From Chloroflexota bacterium (GTDB lineage Bacteria; Chloroflexota; Limnocylindria; P2-11E), in assembly GCA_005881885.1 (NCBI GenBank), contig VBDX01000128.1, positions 1 to 64,000 of the forward strand: a stretch of 64,000 nucleotides of DNA, written 5' to 3'. Below the pieces are notes generated by a model. The model saw only the letters and a list, made by a program, of their open reading frames with translations. It ran no database searches and was not told where the DNA came from. Position numbers and translations under genes: made by a program. This document shows, piece by piece, positions 52,662-61,594 of the stretch (position 1 is its first letter; each line of letters begins with the position of its first letter).

Positions 52662-52683
52662 CGGTGAATTCTAGAAATAGACT
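52655..52683 (+). promoter_or_regulatory. Promoter candidate of the ABC exporter (leaderless)
   Basis: TAGACT -10 (52678-52683), 17 bp after a weak CGGTCA -35; the ATG of the ATPase is 8 bases downstream, so the transcript should begin at or next to it. The -35 match is poor, so this is tentative. Confidence 0.4.
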
Positions 52684-52691
52684 CACAACCA

Positions 52692-53621
52692 ATGAAGACG
52701 GTGCTGCGAACCGACAAGCTGACCAAGCGGTTCGGCGAGCTCGTCGCGGTGGACCGCATCGATCTCGAGGTCTGCGAGGGAGAAGTGTTCGGCTTCCTGG
52801 GGCCCAACGGCGCTGGGAAGACCACCACGCTGCGACTGCTCTGTGCCCTGATCGGGCCCACCTCAGGCTCCGCCGAAGTCGCCGGATTCCGGCTCGGCCG
52901 CGACGATCCGAAGATCCGCGCGAGCGTCGGCATCCTCACCGAGCAGCCGGGTCTGTACGAGCGCCAGTCGGCCTGGGAGAACCTCGTCTTCTACGCCACC
53001 CTCTATGGCCTCACGACCGCGGAGGCCGGCTCACAGGCCGAGCGATACCTCCGGCTCATGGGCCTCTGGGAGCGCCGCACCGAGCCCGTCGCCACATTCT
53101 CACGCGGCATGAAGCAGAAAATGGCCATCGCGCGAGCGGCGCTGCACGAGCCGCGACTCCTCTTCCTCGACGAGCCGACCACCGGTCTCGACCCTGACGC
53201 GGCGAAGACCGTCCGCGAATTCATCGTGCAGCTTCGCGGCGAAGGGCGCACGGTCTTCCTTTGTACGCACAACCTCGACGAGGCCGATCGCCTCTGCGAC
53301 CGCATCGCCTTCTTCCGTCGGAACGTCATCCGCATCGCCGATCCCGACGAGCTTCGCGCGGAGCTCTACGGCCGCGCGACCGAGATCCGCCTCATGCCGG
53401 CCCCCCGTCCCGAAGACCTGGCGCGGGTGAGGGCCGTGCCCGGCGTCCGTGAAGCGCGCTTCGAGAATGGCTCGATCGTCGTGGCCTCCGCCGATCCTCT
53501 CCATACGAATCCCCTGCTGATCCGCGCGCTCGTCGAAGGCGGAGCACAGATCGCGTTCGTCACGGAGCGCAAGGCGCATCTCGAGGACGTCTATTTGAAG
53601 ATCGTGGAGCCGATCGAATGA
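52692..53621 (+). CDS. ABC transporter ATPase (exporter type)
   Basis: 309 residues: Walker A LGPNGAGKTTTLRLL, signature FSRGMKQKMAIARA, Walker B LLFLDEPTTGLDPD, H-loop CTHNLDEADR. The tail domain (VREARFENGSIVVASADPLH, HLEDVYLKI) is that of CcmA/NatA-like exporters. ATG 52692, close behind the promoter. Likely a drug, antibiotic or sodium exporter. Confidence 0.93.
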   Translation: MKTVLRTDKLTKRFGELVAVDRIDLEVCEGEVFGFLGPNGAGKTTTLRLLCALIGPTSGSAEVAGFRLGRDDPKIRASVGILTEQPGLYERQSAWENLVFYATLYGLTTAEAGSQAERYLRLMGLWERRTEPVATFSRGMKQKMAIARAALHEPRLLFLDEPTTGLDPDAAKTVREFIVQLRGEGRTVFLCTHNLDEADRLCDRIAFFRRNVIRIADPDELRAELYGRATEIRLMPAPRPEDLARVRAVPGVREARFENGSIVVASADPLHTNPLLIRALVEGGAQIAFVTERKAHLEDVYLKIVEPIE

Positions 53622-54433
53622 CCGCGATCGTCGCCGCGAGCCCCGCGCGACCGACGCTCGTGCGCGCGGTCTGCGTCCGCGAGTGGCGCGAGGCGCTCAG
53701 CAACAAGCTGCTCGTCGGCATGACGCTCCTTCCGCCGGTGGTGATCCTCGCGACCGGCGTGCTGGCCGTGGCGGCCGCCGCGATCAACCCGCCCAGCGAG
53801 CACGACGTGCAGGCGCTGTACGCCGCCGCGCCCGCCGCCGCTGGCCTCGACCCGAAGGAGGCGGTGCAGGGCTTCATCGCGACGTACTTCCTCATCCTGT
53901 TCATGCTCATTCCCACCGTCGTGCCGCTCACGATGGCCATCTACTCGGTCATCGGCGAGAAGAGCGCGCGCACGCTCGAGCCGCTCCTCGCGACGCCCGT
54001 CGGCGTCGGCGATCTCCTCTTCGCGAAGAGCCTCGCCTCCACCGTGCCGAGCGTCCTCGTCACCTGGATCGCGTACGCGATCTACCTCGGATCGGTCATC
54101 GCACTCGGCTCCCGAGCGGCTCAGAACGCGGTCACCGCACCGCGCTGGATCCTCGCGATCGTCGTGATGGTGCCGCTGCTCACGCTCCTCTCGGTGAACC
54201 TCGGGATCCTCATCTCCACGCGGGTGAACGACGTGCGCGTCGCGCAGCAGATCGGCGGCCTCGTCGTCGTGCCGGTCGTGGCGCTCGGGATCGCGCAGGT
54301 GACCGGTCGCGTCGTGCTCGACAATGGCGCCTTCCTGCAGATGTCGGCGTTCCTCATCGTGGTCGACGTCGCGGTCTTCTGGCTGGCGAAGGTCGCGTTC
54401 CAGCGCGAGAACATACTCGTGCGCTGGAGGTGA
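53618..54433 (+). CDS. ABC-2-type permease
   Basis: 271 residues with six membrane segments: ALSNKLLVGMTLLPPVVILATGVLAVAAAAI, the cytoplasmic GEKSARTLEPLLATPVGVGDLLFAKSL typical of ABC-2 permeases, and the second helix block VTWIAYAIYLGSVIALG. ATG 53618 overlaps the ATPase stop as ATGA. Single subunit, presumably a homodimer. Confidence 0.92.
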   Translation: MTAIVAASPARPTLVRAVCVREWREALSNKLLVGMTLLPPVVILATGVLAVAAAAINPPSEHDVQALYAAAPAAAGLDPKEAVQGFIATYFLILFMLIPTVVPLTMAIYSVIGEKSARTLEPLLATPVGVGDLLFAKSLASTVPSVLVTWIAYAIYLGSVIALGSRAAQNAVTAPRWILAIVVMVPLLTLLSVNLGILISTRVNDVRVAQQIGGLVVVPVVALGIAQVTGRVVLDNGAFLQMSAFLIVVDVAVFWLAKVAFQRENILVRWR

Positions 54434-54439
54434 GCACGA

Positions 54440-54715
54440 TTGGCCGAGTACAGGTGCTCCTTCTGCGGCAAACGCCAGGATCAGGTCCGGAAGCTCATCG
54501 CCGGCGGAGGCCGCCCCGGCACCTTCATCTGCGATGAGTGCGTTCGCCTCTGCAACGAGATCCTCGATGACGAGGGACCGCTGGCGACGTCGCGCGAGCT
54601 CCCGCCATCGAAGCCAAGGCGACGCTGGCCGTGGCAGCTCGCTCGCGGCATCGCGCGGACGCTGACCACCGTCGGCGGCAAGCCTTCGCTGGAGTCGTGG
54701 CAGCCGCCGCGCTGA
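54440..54715 (+). CDS. Orphan ClpX-type zinc-finger protein
   Basis: 91 residues, TTG start. [21 protein letters not shown] then [14 protein letters not shown] is the zinc-binding domain of ClpX (four Cys), used there for dimerisation and substrate/adaptor binding. No AAA domain follows: after DDEGPLATS there is a basic Trp-containing tail ([16 protein letters not shown]). It may act as an adaptor or a decoy partner for ClpXP. 6 bp after the ABC permease, on the same strand. Confidence 0.85.
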   Translation: MAEYRCSFCGKRQDQVRKLIAGGGRPGTFICDECVRLCNEILDDEGPLATSRELPPSKPRRRWPWQLARGIARTLTTVGGKPSLESWQPPR

Positions 54716-54721
54716 CGAGTG

Positions 54722-56398
54722 CTAGGGCGCTGGCGAGGGACTCGGCGACTTGCCGCGGAGCGGCAAAGTGATGGGCAGCGACGGCTTCGGGATCGTGATC
54801 GTCGGGAACTCGAAGCGCGGCGAGGGCGTCGGTGTCGTGCTCTGCGAGGTCGGGATCGGACGGCCACCTTCGTCGTCGGGATAGGTTCGCGGACCTTGTA
54901 TCTCGACGGTCGTGCTCACCGGCTCGCTCAGTACCGCGCTGCCGTCGCTCAGCTCATATGTGAGCCGGTAAATCCCGAGTACGTTCGGCGCTAGGAAGGA
55001 GACGAAGAATGTCCCGGTCGCGCCCGCCTTGAGCGCGCCGACCGGGCTCGAGCCCTGCTCCACCGTGCGGTTCGTGCGCGGATCGATGACGCGCCAGCCG
55101 ATCGAGAGCGGACGGTCGGTCGCGCCAGCGATCGCGGCGTAGTTCACGACCAAGAGCGACGCCTCGCTGCGGTGAAGCTGGCGCGGCATCCCGATCTGCG
55201 CCGTGACGACGTAGGGCTGATGCGCGCGCACCGTGAACTTCGCGGTCGCCGCGCCCGACGGTGCGAGCGCGTTCCCGCTAGCGTCGGTCAGCCCGATGGT
55301 CACCGTGTAGGTCCCGGGCTGCTTCGGGACGGCGACGTCGATGCTGACGTTCTGCGTCTGGTTTGGCAGGAGGGCCGGAAGCGTCTGCGGTTGGGCCGAG
55401 CTCGTCAGCAGCTGGCCCTGGCTGTTACGGAGCTCCCAGATGAGGCCGACCGAACCCGGGCCGCTCGCGGTCCACGCGCGCGTGCCGACATTCGTGATCG
55501 GCACGATGACGCGCGACTGTGTGCCGACATCCACAGCGATCGCGTTCTTCGCGACCTGGTATCGCGCGTTCGCCGATGGCTCGAGGATCGCGCTGTACAC
55601 GGAGGCGCCGACCGATGAGATGAAGTTGTCCGCATCCTCGTCGAGCGCGTCCCAAGTCATCGCGACGACGACGCGCGGGCCGCTCTTCGTGTAGATGATC
55701 CCGGCGTCGTGCGTTGCGCCCACGAGATTGCCGGTCTTGTGTGCTACGACGACCCCTGCGGGTAGCTGCGCGGGGAGGCGGTTGTTGATCTGCTGGCGCT
55801 CGAGCCGGGCGAGCATCCGGTCCGACGCGGCCGGCGAGATGAGCTGGCGCCTGGCGAGGAGCGTGAAGAACATTCCGACCGCGCGCGGTGTCGCCCAGTG
55901 GTCCTCGCTCTCATCAAGCGCGACGTGGAAGTCGGCGATCCCAGCCTTCTGGAGCGTCACGTCGACGTTCGCTCCGCCCAGGATGTGCCAGAGCGCCAGC
56001 GCCGCGCCATTGTCGGAGATCGTGATCATCGCCTCGAGCGCCTCGTCCAGCGTGAGCTGGGTGCCCGCCTCCTCGAACGAGCCGTCGGCGGTGACGTCCT
56101 CTGGCTGGATGACGACCTGGTCGTTGTAGTGGAGCTGGCCGGCGTCGACGCGGCGCTCGGCTTCGGCAAGGACGCCGAGCTTGTAGAGCGAGGCCGCGAT
56201 CACCTGTTCGTCAGGGTCGTGCATGAAGAGCGGTGTCGGAACGTTCGGATCGCTGACCCAGATACCAGCGCCACCGGGAAAGGACGCGACCAGGCCGTCG
56301 AGCTGACGGATCAGGTCGGCCGTACTCGCCTCTGCGCGGACGGGCGCGACGAGGCCGAGAACCAGGCAGACCGCCAGCGTGAAACCGACCCCGCGCAT
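54722..56398 (-). CDS. Secreted serine hydrolase (class A beta-lactamase fold) with C-terminal Ig-like domains
   Basis: 558 residues. Signal peptide (MRGVGFTLAVCLVLGLVAP). Residues 28-270 are a beta-lactamase/DD-peptidase-like fold with Ser70-x-x-Lys73 (AASLYKLGV), Ser128-Asp-Asn130 (ITISDNGAAL) and Lys221-Thr-Gly (VAHKTGNLVG). The C-terminal half has Ig/CARDB-like repeats (about 290-500) and a Pro/Ser-rich tail (SPSPAP). ATG 56398. Could be a lactamase, a DD-peptidase or a surface-exposed esterase; a downstream gene overlap is absent. Confidence 0.85.
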   Translation of the reverse strand: MRGVGFTLAVCLVLGLVAPVRAEASTADLIRQLDGLVASFPGGAGIWVSDPNVPTPLFMHDPDEQVIAASLYKLGVLAEAERRVDAGQLHYNDQVVIQPEDVTADGSFEEAGTQLTLDEALEAMITISDNGAALALWHILGGANVDVTLQKAGIADFHVALDESEDHWATPRAVGMFFTLLARRQLISPAASDRMLARLERQQINNRLPAQLPAGVVVAHKTGNLVGATHDAGIIYTKSGPRVVVAMTWDALDEDADNFISSVGASVYSAILEPSANARYQVAKNAIAVDVGTQSRVIVPITNVGTRAWTASGPGSVGLIWELRNSQGQLLTSSAQPQTLPALLPNQTQNVSIDVAVPKQPGTYTVTIGLTDASGNALAPSGAATAKFTVRAHQPYVVTAQIGMPRQLHRSEASLLVVNYAAIAGATDRPLSIGWRVIDPRTNRTVEQGSSPVGALKAGATGTFFVSFLAPNVLGIYRLTYELSDGSAVLSEPVSTTVEIQGPRTYPDDEGGRPIPTSQSTTPTPSPRFEFPTITIPKPSLPITLPLRGKSPSPSPAP

Positions 56399-56432
56399 CC
56401 AGCAGAGGTAACGGCATCCAGCGCGCCGTGTT

Positions 56433-56903
56433 TCAGGGCTTAACCGAGTTTTGACGCGTCGCATCGTGCCCGAGCCGGAGCATTTCGCGGTAGCCAGCCG
56501 GTGTCTCGTCTTCGTAGCCCACAAGGTGCAGGGCGCCGTGTGCGGCCAGGAAGGCGACCTCCGACTCGAGCGGTCGGCGGCGCCGCTTGGCCTGCCGCCG
56601 GGCTTGGGACGGGCTGATGAGGATGTCCCCGAGCCGAAGCACGCCGTCGGGGTCTTCGTCCAGGTGCGGCCTCGCCTCGGCGCCGCGGACCCCGCGCGGC
56701 AGCCGCTGGCCGAAGGAAAGCACGTCGGTCGTCCGGTCAATCCGGCGGTGCCTGCGGTTGAGCTCGCGCATCTGGGCGTCGTCGACGAACGCGAGGGCGA
56801 CCTCGCTCTCGCGCGGAAGTCGCAGCGGACGGAGCGCGGCCCGGATGACTCGGCGGACCGGGGCGAGGTCGCAGGGCGCCTCGCCGGCGACGGCGATGCG
56901 CAC
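56433..56903 (-). CDS. ybeY: Endoribonuclease YbeY
   Basis: rRNA maturation/quality-control ribonuclease, 156 residues. LNRRHRRIDRTTDVLSFGQRL and HGALHLVGYEDE match the family. In typical YbeY the motif is HGxLHLxGYDH, three zinc His; here the third His is replaced (GYEDE), so the zinc site is altered. GTG 56903, 7 bp after the PgpH stop. Confidence 0.9.
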   Translation of the reverse strand: MRIAVAGEAPCDLAPVRRVIRAALRPLRLPRESEVALAFVDDAQMRELNRRHRRIDRTTDVLSFGQRLPRGVRGAEARPHLDEDPDGVLRLGDILISPSQARRQAKRRRRPLESEVAFLAAHGALHLVGYEDETPAGYREMLRLGHDATRQNSVKP

Positions 56904-56910
56904 CGCGCTC

Positions 56911-59010
56911 TTAGCCGCTCGCCGCGGGCTTGATGCGAGTGATGCGGTCTTCGGGGTACGGGATGCGCTCGTGGTACACGCCGAGGAGCAGCTCGCAGAA
57001 CGCGTCCTTGGTCTTCTGCACGTCGCGGAAGGTCAGGTCGCATTCGTCGAGCTGTCCGTCCGCGACGCGCTCGTCGATGATCCGCTCGACCATGCTGCGG
57101 ATCGTCTCGGGGTTCTTTTCGGACAGCGATCGCACCGAGGCCTCGGTGCCGTCGGCGAGCATGACGATGCCGGCCTCTTTGCTGCGGGGGCGCGGGCCGG
57201 GATAGCGGAAGGAGCGCTCGTCGGGCGCCTGGCCGCGCTGCTGCGCGAGTTGGAAGAAGTACTTCACGACGCTCGTGCCGTGGTGCCCCGGGATCATTTC
57301 GCGGATCTGCGCGGGCAGGTGGTAGCGGTCGGCGAGCGCGAGGCCGTCCTTGATGTGCGCCGCGACGATCCCCGCCGACACGAGCGGGTCGAGCTCGTCG
57401 TGCGGATTCCCACCAGTCTGGTTCTCGATGAACGCGGTGGGGTTCCGCATCTTCCCGATGTCGTGGTAGTAGGCCCCCACTCTGGCAACGAGCGGATCCG
57501 CACCGATCACCTCCGCGGCGCGCTCGGCGAGGTTCCCGACGAGCAGCGAGTGATGGTAGGTGCCGGGGGTCCGCAGCAGGAGCTGACGCAGCAGCGGATG
57601 GTTCGGGTCGCTCAGCTCGCGAAGCTCGAACACCGTGGGAATACGGAAGACATGCCCGAGGATCGCCATGCCGGCGAAGGCGAGGAGGCCCGAGCCGAGA
57701 CCGCTCACCAGGGCGCCGCCCAGTAGCTGCGCGACGCCGAGGGGGTCCTCCGCGCGGCCGACGAGGACGAAGGCGATGATGACACCCGCGGCCCCCGTCG
57801 CGACGGCGACGGCGCCCACGGCGAACTCGCGCGCGGTCGTCGCGCGGTGGACCGCGGCCATGCCGAGGAGCGCCGGCACGAGCACGTAGGCGACGAGCTC
57901 GACCTGGCTGGACATGATCCCGACGTGGAGCGCGCCCGCGATCTGTGTCGCGAGCGCGGTCCGCCCGCCGACCAGGACGGTGAGCATCATCGCGATCGCC
58001 GCGAACGGCGCGTAGTAGACGGCCACGGTGTGGGTCGGGACGAGCGTGCGACCCGCCGCGGTGAGCACCAGGAGCGAGACGACGACGAGGATCATCTTGC
58101 GATCGTCGAGCCAGGCCTCGGTCGCGTAGCGCTCGATGAACAGGGCAAGGACGCCCGCGATGAGGGCCGCCCAGAGGAGCAGCCCGATGGCGCCGCGCCA
58201 GTCCGCTCCTTCATTGGCGAGGCCGAGGGCCCGAAGCTTTTCCACCTCGAGCTTGTTGACGACCTCGTCCGTCCTCACGATGGCCTCGCCGGCTGTCACC
58301 TGGACCTGCACCGGCGTCACGGCGTTGCGCGCGTCCTGCTGCGCGAGGTTCGTCGCGAGCTGGTCAACCTTGACGTTGGCGTCGAGGTTCTGCTTGACGA
58401 TCTCGGTGCCGGCGCGCTTCTGCCGGTCGGTCCATCCGGAAGGCAGCGCCTTCACGGCGTCGGCCTTGACCGCATCGAGCTGCTCGGCCCGAATGCCTTG
58501 CGCGTAGAACGACCGGAGCGCGCTGTCCAGCGTGGACGCCACCTGGTCCCACTCCGGTTGCGTCATGTCAACGATGTCCGTGGCGATCGCCGTCGTCAGC
58601 GCGACATCCGGCAAGCGCGTGAGCGCGGTGATCTTCTGGTCGCGCGTCTGCGCGGCCTCGGTGCGGATGCGTCCGATCGCGGCCACGGAGCCTTGCAGCC
58701 GCGTGCTCGCGCTGACGAGGATCGCGGGATCCGTGGTGTACTGCTTCTGCACCGCCCCGGCGACCCTCTCGCGCTCGGCATCCGTGAGGGACTCCGAGAC
58801 GAACGAGACGCTCCGTGGCGCGCGGATCGCGCCCTTCGCCACCTCGCCAACGCTGTACGTCACCGTGGCGGGCGGCGCGAGAAGCAGCGCGATCGCGGTG
58901 AGGATGCCGGCGATGACCACGAACGCGCCTGCGCGGGCGCGTGGGTCGGTGCGCACGGCAGTGCGCAGGCGCGCAAGGCGCGGGTCCCCGGCCCGGATAC
59001 GACGGATCAC
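56911..59010 (-). CDS. pgpH: HDIG-domain membrane phosphodiesterase (PgpH-like)
   Basis: 699 residues: signal-anchor, an extracellular 7TMR-HDED domain (about 45-250), seven helices (about 290-470), then a cytoplasmic HD domain with [17 protein letters not shown] and [16 protein letters not shown]. PgpH proteins hydrolyse cyclic di-AMP. GTG 59010 overlaps the phoH stop as GTGA. Member of the yqeY-phoH-pgpH-ybeY block. Confidence 0.93.
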   Translation of the reverse strand: MIRRIRAGDPRLARLRTAVRTDPRARAGAFVVIAGILTAIALLLAPPATVTYSVGEVAKGAIRAPRSVSFVSESLTDAERERVAGAVQKQYTTDPAILVSASTRLQGSVAAIGRIRTEAAQTRDQKITALTRLPDVALTTAIATDIVDMTQPEWDQVASTLDSALRSFYAQGIRAEQLDAVKADAVKALPSGWTDRQKRAGTEIVKQNLDANVKVDQLATNLAQQDARNAVTPVQVQVTAGEAIVRTDEVVNKLEVEKLRALGLANEGADWRGAIGLLLWAALIAGVLALFIERYATEAWLDDRKMILVVVSLLVLTAAGRTLVPTHTVAVYYAPFAAIAMMLTVLVGGRTALATQIAGALHVGIMSSQVELVAYVLVPALLGMAAVHRATTAREFAVGAVAVATGAAGVIIAFVLVGRAEDPLGVAQLLGGALVSGLGSGLLAFAGMAILGHVFRIPTVFELRELSDPNHPLLRQLLLRTPGTYHHSLLVGNLAERAAEVIGADPLVARVGAYYHDIGKMRNPTAFIENQTGGNPHDELDPLVSAGIVAAHIKDGLALADRYHLPAQIREMIPGHHGTSVVKYFFQLAQQRGQAPDERSFRYPGPRPRSKEAGIVMLADGTEASVRSLSEKNPETIRSMVERIIDERVADGQLDECDLTFRDVQKTKDAFCELLLGVYHERIPYPEDRITRIKPAASG

Positions 59011-59978
59011 TTCTGTGCGCCGCCCTTCTCGAAGCGATCGTACGCCCGCACGATGCGGGCGACGAGCTCGTGGCGAACGACATCGCGATCGTCGAAGTCG
59101 ACCATGGCGATCCCTTCGACGCCGTCGAGAATCTCGCGGGCGAGGACCATGCCGCTGCGGTCTCCGGCGAGGTCGATCTGCGTGACGTCTCCGGTCACGA
59201 CGGCCTGCGAACCGAAGCCAAGCCGAGTGAGGAACATCTTCATCTGCTGCGGCGTGGTGTTCTGCGCCTCGTCCAGGATGATGAACGCCTCGTTCAACGT
59301 CCGGCCACGCATGTACGCCAGCGGGGCGACCTCGATCTCGCCGCGCTCCTGCGCGCGGGCGAAGCGCTCGGGAGGCATGAGCTCGTAGAGCGCGTCGTAC
59401 AGCGGCCGCAGGTAGGGATCGATCTTTTCTTGCAGATCGCCGGGCAGGAAGCCGAGCCGCTCCCCCGCCTCGACCGCGGGGCGCGTCAGGATGAGCCGGC
59501 TCACCTTGCGATCGCGGAGCGCGGCGACGCCCATCGCGACCGCCAGATAGCTCTTCCCGGTGCCGGCTGGTCCTTTCGCGAACACCAGGTCGTACTTGCG
59601 GATCGCATCGATGTAGCGGCGCTGGTTCTCCGACTGCGGAGCGATCCGCTTTCCGCGCACGGTCGTCGCGACGATGTCGCGCATCTCGGCAGGGGCGACG
59701 ACCGGCGCTTCCTTGGCGTCGCCGATCAGTCGCTCGAGCGCGGGCTTGCGCAGCGACTGATCGCGGCCCGAGAGCGTGCGCATCGCGCCGACGAGATCGC
59801 CGACGCGCGCGACCGCCTGCGCGTCGCCGCTGATGCGCAGCTCCGCGCCGCGCGAGACGATCTTCACGCTGAACTCGCGCTCCAAGCGATCGATGTTCGC
59901 CTCGTTGTCCCCGGTGACGAACATCATCTCGTCCGGGTCCGGGATCAGGATCGTGATCTGCGAAGGCGCCGCGGTCAT
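59007..59978 (-). CDS. phoH: PhoH-like ATPase
   Basis: 323 residues: KH-like N-terminus, then a PhoH ATPase with Walker A GPAGTGKS (136-143), [18 protein letters not shown] and Walker [14 protein letters not shown]. Thought to act in RNA processing with YbeY. ATG 59978 overlaps the yqeY stop as ATGA. Confidence 0.94.
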   Translation of the reverse strand: MTAAPSQITILIPDPDEMMFVTGDNEANIDRLEREFSVKIVSRGAELRISGDAQAVARVGDLVGAMRTLSGRDQSLRKPALERLIGDAKEAPVVAPAEMRDIVATTVRGKRIAPQSENQRRYIDAIRKYDLVFAKGPAGTGKSYLAVAMGVAALRDRKVSRLILTRPAVEAGERLGFLPGDLQEKIDPYLRPLYDALYELMPPERFARAQERGEIEVAPLAYMRGRTLNEAFIILDEAQNTTPQQMKMFLTRLGFGSQAVVTGDVTQIDLAGDRSGMVLAREILDGVEGIAMVDFDDRDVVRHELVARIVRAYDRFEKGGAQK

Positions 59979-60514
59979 GCCGCGCCCTCCTTGAGGAGCG
60001 CACCGACCACACCGGAGACCACCTTGCCGTCGGCGCGGCCTTTCGTCTCCGCGATCACTTTTGGCATGACGAGCTTCGTGTCCTGCGGACCCTTCGCGCC
60101 CGTCTCGGCGATAACGCGGCGCGCGATCTCGCGGATCTTCGATTCGTCCAACTGCTCAGGCAGGTACGCGTTGATGAACCCCAGCTCTTTCTCCTCTTTC
60201 TCCACCAGATCGTCGCGTCCGCCTTTGCGGAACGCCTCGATCGAATCGCGCCGCATCTTCGCTTGCTTCGTCAGCACTCCTTCGACCGCGGCGTCATCGA
60301 GCTCGCTGGGCCTGTGCTGCGCGAGCCACGCCTGACGCGCGGCCTCGTCCTTGCCTTCAGCGGTCAGGCGATCGACCGCGGCACCGAGTTGGGCCTTCTC
60401 CTCGTTCTGGATCGCGGCGAGGAGAAAGCGCACCGTGTCGCGTCGGAGGATCTCGCCTGAGCGCATGGCGGTCTTGAGGTCGCCCTCGAGCCTCTGCTTC
60501 AGTTGCGCGCCGAT
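59975..60514 (-). CDS. yqeY: GatB/YqeY-domain protein, non-ATG start
   Basis: GatB/YqeY domain of about 150 residues: [37 protein letters not shown] and [23 protein letters not shown] are clear (the last slightly varied as [10 protein letters not shown]). The first ATG (60466) would cut 16 conserved N-terminal residues ([16 protein letters not shown]). Upstream in frame to the stop TAG there is no ATG, GTG or TTG, but ATC at 60514 follows AGGAG with 9-base spacing, and CTG at 60502 is a second option. ATC is preferred. Confidence 0.85.
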   Translation of the reverse strand: MGAQLKQRLEGDLKTAMRSGEILRRDTVRFLLAAIQNEEKAQLGAAVDRLTAEGKDEAARQAWLAQHRPSELDDAAVEGVLTKQAKMRRDSIEAFRKGGRDDLVEKEEKELGFINAYLPEQLDESKIREIARRVIAETGAKGPQDTKLVMPKVIAETKGRADGKVVSGVVGALLKEGAA

Positions 60515-60546
60515 CGGGTCTTGCTCCTAGCGCCTACGGCCGCTTG

Positions 60547-60714
60547 TCACCGTTTGCGACGTTTCGCCTCTTTGCGCTTGCGGCGCGCGGCGGGGCGCTC
60601 GTAGAACTCGCGGCGGCGGGCTTCCGCGAGGATCCCGGCCTGCTGGATCTTCTTGTTGAAACGGCGAAGCGCGGCCTCAAACGACTCGCCATCACCGACG
60701 ATCACTTCCGACAA
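60547..60714 (-). CDS. rpsU: 30S ribosomal protein S21
   Basis: 55 residues: [38 protein letters not shown] is S21. TTG 60714 gives a start [12 protein letters not shown] that lines up with the normal N-terminus; GTG 60705 and upstream starts are alternatives. It precedes yqeY, as in many genomes. The mRNA leader holds an 8-codon GTG frame (60702-60728) that ends at the GTG option. Confidence 0.93.
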   Translation of the reverse strand: MSEVIVGDGESFEAALRRFNKKIQQAGILAEARRREFYERPAARRKRKEAKRRKR

Positions 60715-60740
60715 TGGTTGCTGGTCACCCCGCCTTCTTT

Positions 60741-60768
60741 TCAAAGGAAACCGGCCTCCCGAGGCCGG
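60741..60768 (-). terminator. Intrinsic terminator after the HIT gene
   Basis: Perfect 8-bp stem CCGGCCTC/GAGGCCGG (60751-60768) followed on the minus strand by TTTCCTTTG. It ends the paaI-type/HIT transcript; the rpsU operon would start behind it. Confidence 0.7.
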
Positions 60769-60815
60769 ACTGTGCGAATGATAGTCGCCCACCAGGCCGG
60801 TCAATACGCGCATCT

Positions 60816-61169
60816 TTACCTATCCCAAGGCGACCAGGGAGCACCCAGTGGGCGGCCGGCCAGAACGTGGAAGTGCAGGTGCTCCACGGCCTGCCCGCCC
60901 TCCCGTCCGGTGTTCGAGACGACGCGGAAGCCGCGCGCGGCGTAGCCCGCATCCTTTGCGATCTTCGTTGCCACCTCTACCAGGTGCCCGATGAGCGCAG
61001 GGTCGTCGGCGTCGGCGAGCGAGGCGATGTGGCGCCGCGGAATCACCAGTACGTGGAGGGGCGCCTTTGGCTGGAGGTCCTTGAACGCCATGGTCTGCTC
61101 GTCCTCGGCGACCATCGTTGCCGGGGCCTCGCCCCGAGCGATCTTGCAGAAGACGCAGTTATCCGTCAC
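60816..61169 (-). CDS. HIT-family hydrolase (HINT-type)
   Basis: 117 residues: [34 protein letters not shown] and the triad [11 protein letters not shown] (HxHxH). Probably a nucleoside-phosphoramidate hydrolase. ATG overlaps the thioesterase stop as ATGA. Confidence 0.94.
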   Translation of the reverse strand: MTDNCVFCKIARGEAPATMVAEDEQTMAFKDLQPKAPLHVLVIPRRHIASLADADDPALIGHLVEVATKIAKDAGYAARGFRVVSNTGREGGQAVEHLHFHVLAGRPLGAPWSPWDR

Positions 61170-61594
61170 CGCCGCTCCTCCCTGATGTACGTGAGGCTGT
61201 GGTGCGCGACGAGCTCGCCGGACCCATCGAACGTGCGTGCCTCGCCGAAAGCGATGCGCCTACCCGCACGGAGGACCACCGCATCGCAGACGAGATCGCC
61301 GCGCGCGCCGCGGAGAAAGCTGGTGGACATGTGAATGGTGAGCGCGAGCGGCTCCTCGCCGACGACGGTCATGAGCGCGATCCAAAAGGCGACATCCGCG
61401 GCGCCCATGGCACAGGCACCCTGAAGCGTGCCTCCGGGACGCACGAACTCTTCCTTAAAGGGAAGTCGGACGCGCGCGCTCCCGGGCGCGAGCGAGTCGA
61501 CGCGGTACCCCCACGCGCGGGCGAACGGGGTCTCGACCAGGAGCTGTTGCGCCCGCTCGGCGTTGATGCGTAGCTCGGCCGCGGCTACTCCCAT
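61166..61594 (-). CDS. PaaI-family thioesterase
   Basis: Hotdog-fold acyl-CoA thioesterase of 142 residues: RVRLPFKEEFVRPGGTLQGACAMGAADVAFW and TIHMSTSFLRGARGDLVCDA. Active Asp expected at AADVAFW. It overlaps the ligase stop by 10 bp and the HIT start by 4 bp. Likely hydrolyses the CoA product of the neighbouring ligase or a related acyl-CoA. Confidence 0.9.
   Translation of the reverse strand: MGVAAAELRINAERAQQLLVETPFARAWGYRVDSLAPGSARVRLPFKEEFVRPGGTLQGACAMGAADVAFWIALMTVVGEEPLALTIHMSTSFLRGARGDLVCDAVVLRAGRRIAFGEARTFDGSGELVAHHSLTYIREERR

Noticed and set aside
60702..60728. Eight-codon GTG frame in the rpsU leader
   Set aside because: It ends in GTGA at a possible rpsU GTG start, which would suggest coupling, but the TTG at 60714 fits the S21 N-terminus better. 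Probably chance.
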